In this document: positions 1-7,592 of the stretch, in pieces | Position numbering within the stretch: position 1 is the first letter of the stretch | Layout: every line of letters starts with the position of its first letter | Source of the DNA: Temperatibacter sp965603205 | Lineage (GTDB): Bacteria; Pseudomonadota; Alphaproteobacteria; Sphingomonadales; Kordiimonadaceae | Direction: 5' to 3' | Assembly (NCBI GenBank): GCA_965603205.1 | Contig: CBFDCC010000007.1 | Span: 62,001-126,000 of the forward strand | Length of the DNA stretch: 64,000 nucleotides | Position numbers and translations under genes: made by a program | The notes under the pieces: generated by a model | Seen by the model: only the letters and a program-made list of their open reading frames with translations | The model's database searches: none | Told to the model about the DNA's origin: nothing

Positions 1-330
1 GTTGCAAATGTAGAGGCTATTTTAGTTACTTTGTTTGCTATTGCTGGCCCTGCAATGATCTTTCTGCGCAAAGAACCTTTAGCGTTTGTTTCTGCGGTTG
101 GAGCATGGGGCGTATTATTATTTCCTGCCCTCAAAGGTATGTTCGAAAAAGAAGATACAAGTATGCTAGGTAAACTCGCAAAAAAAGCATCAGATCCGCT
201 GGCTGAATTTGCAGGTGATCTATTCCTCAAGATTGATAATTTTAGCTGGGGCGGCTATATATTGTTGCTTGGTTTGATCATGCTTACTGTAGGTGCTGTG
301 ATGACTACACTACAGGCACGCAAAGCCTGA
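1..330 (+). CDS. Membrane protein, N-terminus outside window (partial)
   Basis: The reading frame is open from the first base of the window and ends at a TGA at 328-330, so the start lies upstream. The visible 109 residues hold a hydrophobic segment at each end (around LVTLFAIAGPAMIF and GYILLLGLIMLTVGAVM) with another weakly hydrophobic stretch (AVGAWGVLLFPAL) and a charged middle. This indicates a small inner-membrane protein or the end of a larger one. I do not recognise the family. A strong hairpin terminator follows directly, so this is the last gene of its transcript. Confidence 0.6.
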   Translation, partial: VANVEAILVTLFAIAGPAMIFLRKEPLAFVSAVGAWGVLLFPALKGMFEKEDTSMLGKLAKKASDPLAEFAGDLFLKIDNFSWGGYILLLGLIMLTVGAVMTTLQARKA

Positions 331-351
331 ACTTGTGTGTGAAAAGTAAAA

Positions 352-377
352 AAAAGGCGCCGATGAGGGCGCCTTTT
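352..377. terminator. Bidirectional rho-independent terminator
   Basis: AAAAGGCGCC pairs perfectly with GGCGCCTTTT around a GATGAG loop. The A-run and T-run flanks make it work in both directions. It sits between the convergent genes ending at 330 (+) and 397 (-). Confidence 0.85.
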
Positions 378-396
378 AAATGTTAATTGCTAAATT

Positions 397-918
397 TTAG
401 AATTGGAATACGAGGCCAGCAGTTGTGCGGTAATCATCGTATTTAATGCCAGAATCTTTATGGCGGATGTAATCACCTTTGATGCGTGCGCTAATGTTTT
501 TTGTGAACTTATGTTCATAACCAACACCGATCAGAAAACCATCACTTTTTTGTATCAGGTCATACTCTGTAGCTTTTGTCTTTGAGTACCCTAGGTTTGC
601 GAATGCAAGACCATCACCCATTGCCTTACCAGCTGTTAGGGCAAGACTCCATGGTTTGAAATCTTTGCTTTCTATATCTGATGTGCCTGGGGCTGCATTG
701 CTTTTTGCGTTAAATTCGCCGTAAGAAAATTCCCCGCCGTAAACCCAGTTGTTTTCTAGTTGCTTTCTGTAACCTAAGCTCACGCCTTTATAAAACTCGC
801 CGTCCTGCACACCCAAATCTCCGGCAATATAAGGTCCGCTAAAGTCTGCTGTTTCGTCTGCGAAAGTTGGTGACGCTGCTGAAATTAAAAGTGCGATCCC
901 CGCTGTAATATTTTTCAT
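397..918 (-). CDS. Outer membrane beta-barrel protein (OmpA-like/opacity porin type)
   Basis: The 173-residue product has a classic Sec signal peptide (MKNITAGIALLISAASPTFA, cleavage after the Ala) followed by alternating hydrophobic/polar strands rich in Gly, Tyr and Phe. It ends in a terminal Phe (LVFQF), the BAM recognition signature of outer-membrane barrels. Segments such as YIAGDLGVQ, GVSLGYRKQ, WVYGGEFSYG, FANLGYSKT and FLIGVGYEH look like the strands of an eight-stranded barrel. This is the small porin-like family seen in many alphaproteobacteria. No enzymatic role is visible and the exact function is unknown. It is monocistronic, with a terminator at its 3' end. Confidence 0.8.
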   Translation of the reverse strand: MKNITAGIALLISAASPTFADETADFSGPYIAGDLGVQDGEFYKGVSLGYRKQLENNWVYGGEFSYGEFNAKSNAAPGTSDIESKDFKPWSLALTAGKAMGDGLAFANLGYSKTKATEYDLIQKSDGFLIGVGYEHKFTKNISARIKGDYIRHKDSGIKYDDYRTTAGLVFQF

Positions 919-1037
919 TATCTTTATTCCTTGTTTAATGATGTCTCGTTTGTGGACGAGCAGATAATTGCTTTTAATAAAGGCCGCAAAAAGATGAGAT
1001 TAAGGCTATGCAGAGATAGTTTTAGGCGAGATTAAGA

Positions 1038-1064
1038 CGGTTTATAAACCGACCTTTTAGGTCT
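1038..1064. promoter_or_regulatory. Perfect palindrome CGGTTTATAAACCG plus adjacent hairpin
   Basis: CGGTTTATAAACCG (1038-1051) is a perfect 14-bp palindrome, followed at once by GACC-TTTTA-GGTC and a T-rich tract. It lies between the 3' end of the solute-binding-like gene (ends 1095) and the start of the outer-membrane protein gene (918). It could be a terminator for the upstream gene or an operator for the porin gene. The sequence alone does not decide. Confidence 0.3.
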
Positions 1065-1094
1065 TTATTAACCAGCGCGTGCGTAATCTACTTA

Positions 1095-1799
1095 TTATCT
1101 TAGGCTAGCCACGGCGCGTATCTTTTTAAGAAGAGCAGGATTGAGTTTTTTGCTCGTAACGAAATAGCCAATCATGTCTGTATAGACAGTATCAATGGCT
1201 CTTATTTTATTGGCAGGTAGCGAAGAATCGGCTATATGCCAATCTATAACCTTTGGGTCAGAAACCATAAGATCAGCGCGATTATTTATTAGCATTTTAG
1301 CTACCATAACAGTACTAATGCCAGCTATATCCATGATGTTGCTCTTGGGTAGTCCTGCTAGCTTTAACATATCACATTGAGCTGATTTTTTACTGCAAAC
1401 GCCAGTTAATAAATTAAATGCAGCATTGTTTCGTGGTTTTTCAAGTGTAGGATTTGCTGTGAGTAGTAGATAGTTTTGTTTTAAAACGGGCATTATCCAA
1501 TGGAATTTTTTTTCCCGTCTGGGATATCGGCTCACGGGGAAGATCATCACGTCATCATTTTTTTTAGCCATGATCATGGCGCGGTTCCATGTGATTATAT
1601 CAATTTGATAGCTTAGGCCGGTCTTATCCATCAATGCACGGACTTTATCTGCTGATATTCCAATGATCTTGCCGTTGGCGTCAGGGTAACTGTAGGGTGG
1701 ATATAAGTCGGTGAGTATGCGCACGTCAGGCTGCTCTGCTGCACTACTTATACCCATAACAAAAGTTAGGCTTAGTGCAGCTAATAATGATTTTAACAT
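1095..1799 (-). CDS. Periplasmic solute-binding-like protein (SBP family 3), orphan
   Basis: I chose the ATG at 1799 because it starts a signal peptide (MLKSLLAALSLTFVMGISSA); the longer frame to 1877 adds a non-signal-like stretch. The mature part begins with DVRILTDLYPPYSYPD and G-x-I-x-G-I-S-A-D-K-V, typical of bacterial extracellular solute-binding family 3 (PF00497), where P-P-Y/F-s-y precedes a GI..D segment. At about 234 residues it has the usual length. No ABC permease or ATPase gene is nearby, so a sensor, scavenging or ABC-independent role is possible. A distant relative with the same layout lies at 39935-40681. The ligand is unknown. Confidence 0.7.
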   Translation of the reverse strand: MLKSLLAALSLTFVMGISSAAEQPDVRILTDLYPPYSYPDANGKIIGISADKVRALMDKTGLSYQIDIITWNRAMIMAKKNDDVMIFPVSRYPRREKKFHWIMPVLKQNYLLLTANPTLEKPRNNAAFNLLTGVCSKKSAQCDMLKLAGLPKSNIMDIAGISTVMVAKMLINNRADLMVSDPKVIDWHIADSSLPANKIRAIDTVYTDMIGYFVTSKKLNPALLKKIRAVASLR

Positions 1800-1959
1800 G
1801 TAAATAATACGTACCCTATTTCTAATAAAGGCGAATATCACACAAATACTGTAGCTTTTCAAGGCTAGATTACCCAAGGGACTTATTAATCAAAAACTGT
1901 TATATTCTTTGCTTACAGGCTGCTTTCTGTTATAGCGGCGCCAACAATTTTGATAAACT

Positions 1960-1985
1960 CAGACAATATGTGTCTGAATTATAAT
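1960..1985 (+). promoter_or_regulatory. Palindrome CAGACA-N5-TGTCTG next to a TATAAT box
   Basis: CAGACA (1960-1965) and TGTCTG (1971-1976) form a perfect inverted repeat. TATAAT follows at 1980-1985, 13 bases before the ATG of the U32 gene at 1999. It reads as a -10 element with an overlapping operator, although no good -35 box stands at the right distance and the implied leader would be very short. Confidence 0.35.
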
Positions 1986-1998
1986 ATGCAGGTGTAAA

Positions 1999-3735
1999 AT
2001 GACTGTTAAAATAACGGCAACAAATAACCCAAGCAATAAGAGCGAGCTATTGATGCCCGCTGGCTCATTAGAGAAGCTTAAAACCGCTATTCTATATGGT
2101 GCAGACGCTTGTTATCTTGGCACACCTGATATGAGTTTGCGCACCAAATCGGCCTTTAGCTTAGAGGAGGTGACCGAGGGTATTGAGTTTGCTCATGCGC
2201 ATGGTAAAAAAGTCTATCTAACGCTGAATTTATTTTCCCACAATAAAGACATTAGTAAGCTTCCAGAATATCTAGAGACGGTGACAAAAGTAAAGCCTGA
2301 CGGCCTTATCGTAGCTGATCCTGGGGTATTTATGTATGTGCGAGAGCACGCGCCTGAACTAGAGCTGCATGTATCAACGCAGGCCAATGTTTGCTCGTGG
2401 AACAGTGTAAAGTTTTGGCATGATATTGGTGCGGAGCTGGTGGTTCTTGGCCGCGAAGTATCATTTGAGGAACTATCAGAAATACGACTGAAATGCCCAG
2501 ATGTAAAGCTAGAGGCTTTCGTGCACGGGTCTATGTGTATGACATATTCTGGTCGGTGTTTGCTGTCTAATTTCATGGCAGAGCGCGGCGCAAACCAAGG
2601 CGCCTGCGCCAATTCTTGTCGCTGGAAATACAAAGTCCATATGAAGTTAAAAGACGGCACTGTTGAAGAGCTGAAACTCACTGAAGAAAATATGGAACTG
2701 TTTGAGTTCTTGTTAGAGGAAGAGCATCGCCCCGGAGACTTTATGCCGATTGAAGAGAGCGAACGCGGTTCATACATCCTCAACAGTAAAGACCTTTGCA
2801 TCATGCCAAAGCTGGATGATTATCTAAGCATCGGTGTTGACAGCCTAAAGGTCGAGGGTCGCGGCAAAGCGCCTTATTATGTGGCGATGGTTGCGCGCGC
2901 GTACCGTATGGCCATTGATGATTGGTACGAGGATCGTGAGAACTGGAACGCTGATAAATATATGAAGCAACTGAATGAGGTGCCATCGCGTGGTTATACG
3001 CTGGCCTTCCATGAGGGACGCTTAAATAATTACGCCCACGGTTACGAGGAAACAGGCACAATTGCTGATTATGAGATTGCCGCACTCGTGCATGAAGTGC
3101 GCGATGATGCGCTGATTATTCAGGTGAAGAACAAGCTCGAAGCTGGTGATGTGTTAGAGTTTGTTAGCCCCTATGTCTTTGACCCTATGCTGTTGCGTAT
3201 CTATGAGTTTGAAGATATCAGCAAGCCGCAAAAGGATGGTAAGTTTAAAATCACCGACGTTGTGCATGCAGGGCCAAAGCCGCTGATACGTATTCCGTTT
3301 GATTGGTTTGACCAAGAAGAGCTAAAAAGCCTTAAAACAAACTTCCCTGTCCATACTATTATCCGCAAGGAACGTGCATTAACCGATATTCAGTGGGCGC
3401 GCATCAAGCAAGACCTTGAAACGCAAAAGCTAGAAGTTGGTAAAGGCAGCGTTGATAATTACGAGCGCAAGCGCGAAGTCGTTGAAAAATGCATGGAAGT
3501 CGCCGTGCGTGACATGAATTACCGCACGCCACGTGTTGGCCGTTCTGGCTGTTGCGGCAAGGGCTGTAATGGTTGCATGATCTTTTGGCATAGTGATGAA
3601 TATGCCAAGGCCCGTGAAATTCTCGCGACGAAGAAACAAGGCGAGATGTTATCAAAACGCGGTCGCGGCGAAACGGCTGAGGATTTTGTTAAGCGTGAAG
3701 AGGCTGCTGCTGAGACAACAACGGCTGCTGAGTAG
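1999..3735 (+). CDS. trhP: U32-family protein, TrhP/YegQ-like tRNA uridine-34 hydroxylation enzyme
   Basis: The N-terminal ~450 residues follow Escherichia coli YegQ (TrhP) closely: ELLMPAGSLEKLKTA at the start, the U32 signature EAFVHGSMCMTYSGRC near residues 171-186, then NQGACANSCRWKYKV and YILNSKDLC. In that family these cysteines hold an Fe-S cluster, and the enzyme, despite the peptidase name, acts in prephenate-dependent 5-hydroxyuridine formation at tRNA position 34. The protein is 578 residues, about 125 longer than YegQ. The extra C-terminal domain carries a second Cys cluster (GRSGCCGKGCNGC, about residues 514-526) and a charged Ala/Glu tail. SD AGGTG precedes the ATG. The family is sure; the choice of TrhP over RlhA rests on motif similarity. 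Confidence 0.8.
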   Translation: MTVKITATNNPSNKSELLMPAGSLEKLKTAILYGADACYLGTPDMSLRTKSAFSLEEVTEGIEFAHAHGKKVYLTLNLFSHNKDISKLPEYLETVTKVKPDGLIVADPGVFMYVREHAPELELHVSTQANVCSWNSVKFWHDIGAELVVLGREVSFEELSEIRLKCPDVKLEAFVHGSMCMTYSGRCLLSNFMAERGANQGACANSCRWKYKVHMKLKDGTVEELKLTEENMELFEFLLEEEHRPGDFMPIEESERGSYILNSKDLCIMPKLDDYLSIGVDSLKVEGRGKAPYYVAMVARAYRMAIDDWYEDRENWNADKYMKQLNEVPSRGYTLAFHEGRLNNYAHGYEETGTIADYEIAALVHEVRDDALIIQVKNKLEAGDVLEFVSPYVFDPMLLRIYEFEDISKPQKDGKFKITDVVHAGPKPLIRIPFDWFDQEELKSLKTNFPVHTIIRKERALTDIQWARIKQDLETQKLEVGKGSVDNYERKREVVEKCMEVAVRDMNYRTPRVGRSGCCGKGCNGCMIFWHSDEYAKAREILATKKQGEMLSKRGRGETAEDFVKREEAAAETTTAAE

Positions 3736-3744
3736 ATAAGGGCA

Positions 3745-3802
3745 TCATTCCCGCGAAGGCGGGAATCTAACTGACGCAGACTCCCGCCTGCGCGGGAGTG
3801 AC
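3745..3802. repeat. Paired REP-like hairpins after the U32 gene
   Basis: ATTCCCGC-GAAG-GCGGGAAT (3747-3766) and ACTCCCGC-CTGC-GCGGGAGT (3780-3799) are two perfect hairpins in opposite orientation, bounded by TCATTCCCGC and GCGGGAGTGAC. This is the widespread bacterial REP-pair layout (inverted GTCATTCCCGC units). It lies in the convergent gap between the U32 gene and the desaturase and may also stop transcription. Confidence 0.7.
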
Positions 3803-3840
3803 GGCTATATTTTATGAGTTGCTCTATCTATTTTTTCAAC

Positions 3841-3890
3841 CCTCGCATTAGCTCGGCCTCATAGTCATTCGGTACGGGCGCAATGCGCCC
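3841..3890 (+). repeat. Hairpin-ended interspersed repeat, copy 1
   Basis: It begins with the family core CCTCGCATTAGCTCGGCCTC, continues to TCGGTAC and ends in hairpin GGGCGC-AAT-GCGCCC followed by TA. Its end is three bases from the stop codon of the desaturase gene. The same layout recurs at 19.2-20.2 kb with different hairpin arms. Confidence 0.75.
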
Positions 3891-3893
3891 TAT

Positions 3894-4931
3894 CTACTCC
3901 GCCGCCTTAACACTATCATCAACCACAAGCCCAGCTGTATCACTGGGCATTTTGAATATATGGCCTAAGTAGCTTTTAAAGCAGGTGCGGTGATAAGGGT
4001 CATCGTCATCAATATTAGCCATGATGATATTATGTGCCTTATGCAGGTTATGATACGGGATCGTCGGGAATAGGTGATGCAATGCGTGATAGCGCAACCC
4101 AATAGGCGCAATCAGCAAGCCAATCCACGCAGGGCCAACATAGTTTAGGCTATCAATGAGTTGCTCTGTCTCGTTCAATTCGCGCAGATCATAATTGGCA
4201 TAACGGTGCGCCGCCAGCGTGCGGATGCCGTTGATAAACAGGGCGCCAATAAGGATGGCAATGCCTTTGCCAATATAAAGCGGGTTCACCACATCAATCA
4301 TCGTCAAGTAAATTAGGGCCGAGGTGATGAGTAGGGCGCTGGCCTCTAGGCGAATGATCTTGCCGGGGTTTAATTTTTTGGCGCGGGTATAGCTCCAATT
4401 AATCACCAACGCTGAAACGCGCTCATCCAGTGTGTTAGATAGTTTTTTATTTAGCAGGCGAATAGGCAACCCCAGCGTCATGCGTAGATAGATGACAATA
4501 GGAATGACAAACATATGCTCCAACAAAAAAGCGAAGAGGCGTAGCGGTGATTTACCCGCTAAGACAAGATACTCTGGGTCTTTGATCGTGCCATATTTCT
4601 TGGGGATATGGTGGTCCATATGGCTTTCATACATGAATGTGGGCATCATAAACAGGCTGCCTGCCATCACATCCCAAACCTCGGTAAAGACAGCAAAGTC
4701 CTTTTTCGGCAGATGCACATTGTCATGAACGAATAAAAAGGCGTGATAAACAGCAAATACCGCGACGATGTAGCCCAGCCATTGATACCCCTCTGGGCCA
4801 ATCATCCAATAGGTGGTTGCCGCAACCATAATGGCATAGGTAATCAAAAAGTCTGTGAAAAAATATCGCAGGCTCGGGGTGAACTGATCTTTGACGAGTT
4901 CACGGTATTTGCGTTTGTTTAACTTTGTCAT
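3894..4931 (-). CDS. Membrane fatty acid desaturase
   Basis: The 345-residue protein has the three histidine boxes of the membrane diiron desaturases: HDNVH (residues 69-73), HMDHH (104-108) and HALHH near residue 285, the last followed by LFPTIPYHNL. Hydrophobic segments at about residues 25-65 and 205-240 fit the usual four-helix membrane topology with the His boxes on the cytoplasmic side. It should introduce a double bond into an acyl chain of membrane lipids; the substrate and position are not readable. A GAAGG Shine-Dalgarno stands four bases before the ATG. It lies upstream of nothing on its strand except a repeat, so it ends its own transcript. Confidence 0.85.
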   Translation of the reverse strand: MTKLNKRKYRELVKDQFTPSLRYFFTDFLITYAIMVAATTYWMIGPEGYQWLGYIVAVFAVYHAFLFVHDNVHLPKKDFAVFTEVWDVMAGSLFMMPTFMYESHMDHHIPKKYGTIKDPEYLVLAGKSPLRLFAFLLEHMFVIPIVIYLRMTLGLPIRLLNKKLSNTLDERVSALVINWSYTRAKKLNPGKIIRLEASALLITSALIYLTMIDVVNPLYIGKGIAILIGALFINGIRTLAAHRYANYDLRELNETEQLIDSLNYVGPAWIGLLIAPIGLRYHALHHLFPTIPYHNLHKAHNIIMANIDDDDPYHRTCFKSYLGHIFKMPSDTAGLVVDDSVKAAE

Positions 4932-4983
4932 AATGCCTTCATGCCATATTTCATCGGGGCGTTCAAATGATCTTCATCAAGTT

Positions 4984-5820
4984 TTAACGCCTTTGTATAT
5001 TTTCAAAGGTGGTTAAGGTCTCAGGCAGAAAACGCGCGAGCGTCTCACGCGGGCCAGCCTTGCCTGTTGTATATAGTTTTACTTTGCCTGTGCCTTTTTT
5101 CACAAACCTTGGGTGACGCTTTAGATAATCAAGCAGACTTTCTGCCACTAAATTAGGCTGTGAATAGATAGGGACCTCGTCACCTAATGCGGCGCGGAAA
5201 TAGCTTTCGACCAGTGGGAAATGCGTACAGCCCAACACAATAGCGTCAGGAATACCGCCTGCCATATCATGCATTTCGGCAACGAAACCATTAATTAAAC
5301 CTTGCAACGGCCTGTGTCCTGCGCCGCCTTCAATGGCGTCAACTAATCCTGGGCAAGCATGTTGGGTTAGGGTGATATCAGGCGCACGTTTTTTAACTTC
5401 AGTGGAATAGGTGCCTGTCTCCACGGTTTTCTTGGTCGCGAATATGCCAATATGATGGGCGGGGGCATTGCCGTCAGGCGTTTTTTGATGCCACGGCACG
5501 CCCGTTACCGCCTCAACCATGGGTACAACAACCCCTAACACGCGATTGTCTGGATAATGGGCTGGTAACCACTCAGTCTGCAATATGCGGCTAGCAACAG
5601 CAGCGGCCGTATTGCAGGCGAGGATCACAAGATCACAACCTTCACCCATTAGATAATCACAGGCCTCAGCCGTAAGAGTAACAATACGCTCGTTACTCCG
5701 ATGGCCATAAGGCGCGTTGGCATGGTCGCCGTAATAGATGAAATCCTGCTCGGGCAATGCCTGCATTAGTGCATGCAAAACCGTTAAACCGCCTGATCCT
5801 GAATCAAATACACCAATCAT
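4984..5820 (-). CDS. murI: Glutamate racemase
   Basis: This enzyme converts L- to D-glutamate for peptidoglycan in the cytoplasm. The family's opening VFDSGSGGLTVL, the first catalytic cysteine in ACNTAA (about residue 69) and the second in GCTHFPL (about residue 199) are all present, together with YYGDHANAPYG. At 278 residues it has normal length. It starts 12 bases after the stop of the NtrC-type regulator gene, so the two are probably cotranscribed. That pairing is not one I know as a functional link. Confidence 0.95.
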   Translation of the reverse strand: MIGVFDSGSGGLTVLHALMQALPEQDFIYYGDHANAPYGHRSNERIVTLTAEACDYLMGEGCDLVILACNTAAAVASRILQTEWLPAHYPDNRVLGVVVPMVEAVTGVPWHQKTPDGNAPAHHIGIFATKKTVETGTYSTEVKKRAPDITLTQHACPGLVDAIEGGAGHRPLQGLINGFVAEMHDMAGGIPDAIVLGCTHFPLVESYFRAALGDEVPIYSQPNLVAESLLDYLKRHPRFVKKGTGKVKLYTTGKAGPRETLARFLPETLTTFENIQRR

Positions 5821-5832
5821 TTTAGGTGTTCC

Positions 5833-7296
5833 TTATTTCGTTAGATATTCAAGCCCATATTCCGCTACTTTGCGGTATAGGGTTGATCTGCCAATGCCTA
5901 GTCGCCGTGCGGCCTCGCTCATACGACCATGATAATGGTGAAGTGCTTTTGCTATAACATCCTTTTCCACATCTGCAAGCGGGCGAATGTGATTGTCTGC
6001 CTCTATATAGCTATTTGGCGTTTGCAAATAGCCCCCATCATCCCCAGTGGTAGCAATAGGGGATAATTGTGGCGACGTTATGGTTGGTTGCGCTGTTGGT
6101 TGCGCAGTTAATGCCAGTAATTGCGGGAAATGCTTTGGCAGCAAGCTATCACTGTCAGCCAGCACCACCGCGCGATATATTAAATTTTGGAGCTGGCGCA
6201 CGTTGCCGGGCCAATCAAATGACATGAGAAGTGTCATAGCCTCATGGGTGATATACTTTTGCGGCATACCTTCCTTGCTCGATAGCTCTGACAGAAAATG
6301 ATTACTTAGATCGCCGATATCATCTTTGCGCCCACGTAGCGGTGGAATATGGATCGGGAATACATTTAGGCGGTAATATAAATCTTCCCTGAACTTGCCA
6401 GATTGAATACCCTCAATCATATTCAGGTTGGTGGCAGAGATAACGCGAATATTAATCTTTGTAGGTTTGCCTGCGCCGATTGGATCAATCTCACGCTCTT
6501 GCAGTGCTCGCAGTAACTTTACTTGAATATCCAGTGGTAATTCACCAACCTCATCAAGAAAAAGAGTGCCGCCATCTGCCTCTTGAAATTTACCAATATG
6601 TTTGTCACTAGCGCCAGTGAAAGAGCCTTTTTCATGACCAAATAATATGGATTCCACAAGGTTAGCAGGGATAGCACCGCAGTTAACGGCGACGAAAGGG
6701 CCGTTGGATCGCTCGCTACCACTGTGGATGGCGCGCGCAAACATTTCTTTACCAACGCCAGACTCCCCCTCTAGCAATACGGGGATAGACGCGCTAGTTG
6801 CCTTTGTTGCTAATGACACTGCTTGGCTCAAGGCGGGGCTGCTGCCCACCAAGTCAGTAAAGCTAATGCCCGCCCCCACTATATTTGAAGGTGCTACTTT
6901 ATCTACCAATTTAGCGGCTTCTAATGCACCTGATATAGAATTCAGTATACGGCCTCTACTGGCTGGCTTGATGATGAAATCAGACGCTCCCGCCCGCATG
7001 GCATCCACAATAGTGCCAGCGCCGCCTTGGGCTGTTAATACAATGATTGGTATATGGGCTATGGTGCCTGATAGTGCCTGCATGACATCTATACCCCCCA
7101 TCTCTGGCATAACCAAATCAAGCAAGACTAAATCAATTGCCTCACGGCCACTATCTTGCAGCCGTGCTATCGCCTGCGGGCCATTTGTGGCCTTTTCAAT
7201 TGTATAGCCAGCCTTTTCCACAACAGCGCTAATAAGCGTCAACTGTGTGGGTTCATCATCAACGATTAAAATATGTTTGATAGGCGTAAATTGCAT
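5833..7296 (-). CDS. Sigma-54-dependent response regulator (NtrC/DctD type)
   Basis: The 487-residue protein has three parts. The receiver (about 8-120) has the acidic pair DD and phospho-acceptor Asp60 in LVLLDLVMP. The AAA+ activator domain (about 150-385) has Walker A GESGVGKE, the sigma-54 contact loop GSFTGA, Walker B GGTLFLDEVGEL and arginine-finger region FREDLYYRLNVFPI. The C-terminal Fis-type helix-turn-helix reads ARRLGIGRSTLYRK. It should activate sigma-54 promoters after phosphorylation. No sensor kinase gene is adjacent, so the partner and targets are unknown. It is probably the first gene of a unit with murI and is divergent from the pnt operon. Confidence 0.9.
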   Translation of the reverse strand: MQFTPIKHILIVDDEPTQLTLISAVVEKAGYTIEKATNGPQAIARLQDSGREAIDLVLLDLVMPEMGGIDVMQALSGTIAHIPIIVLTAQGGAGTIVDAMRAGASDFIIKPASRGRILNSISGALEAAKLVDKVAPSNIVGAGISFTDLVGSSPALSQAVSLATKATSASIPVLLEGESGVGKEMFARAIHSGSERSNGPFVAVNCGAIPANLVESILFGHEKGSFTGASDKHIGKFQEADGGTLFLDEVGELPLDIQVKLLRALQEREIDPIGAGKPTKINIRVISATNLNMIEGIQSGKFREDLYYRLNVFPIHIPPLRGRKDDIGDLSNHFLSELSSKEGMPQKYITHEAMTLLMSFDWPGNVRQLQNLIYRAVVLADSDSLLPKHFPQLLALTAQPTAQPTITSPQLSPIATTGDDGGYLQTPNSYIEADNHIRPLADVEKDVIAKALHHYHGRMSEAARRLGIGRSTLYRKVAEYGLEYLTK

Positions 7297-7510
7297 AAAA
7301 AGTTCTATTCTTGTGTCAGATAAGAAGATTTTGTATCATTTTGAAACAGGTATGGCAAGGCTGCCAGTGAAATTTAAATACTACTTAAATTATAATCCTA
7401 TCCAGTTTAAAGCAAAATTATTTTATGTAATCTACCTCAGTAGAAATTATATCCTGCCTTTATACTATTCAGTCTTGACAAAAACGATTGAAACCCATCA
7501 CTTATTAGCA

Positions 7511-7540
7511 TTGACGAGCATAATTTCATGTGGGGATTAT
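7511..7540 (+). promoter_or_regulatory. Candidate sigma-70-type promoter for pnt operon
   Basis: TTGACG (7511-7516) and GATTAT (7535-7540) are separated by 18 bases, placing the start of transcription about 45 bases before pntAa. A second TTGACA at 7475 has no -10 box at a suitable distance. The rest of the 296-base gap (7297-7592) is A+T-rich and shows no gene. Confidence 0.4.
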
Positions 7541-7592
7541 GAATGCGTGAGCCTATTAATGGGTGATAATAGCTTTGAGTTAGGGGCTTTGA

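Noticed and set aside
3745..3890. Possible CRISPR array from repeated hairpins
   Set aside because: Only two different hairpins and one dispersed repeat; no regular spacers.
6647..7207. 186-residue open frame on the plus strand
   Set aside because: Lies wholly opposite the NtrC-type regulator, whose domains are unmistakable; no Shine-Dalgarno or domain.
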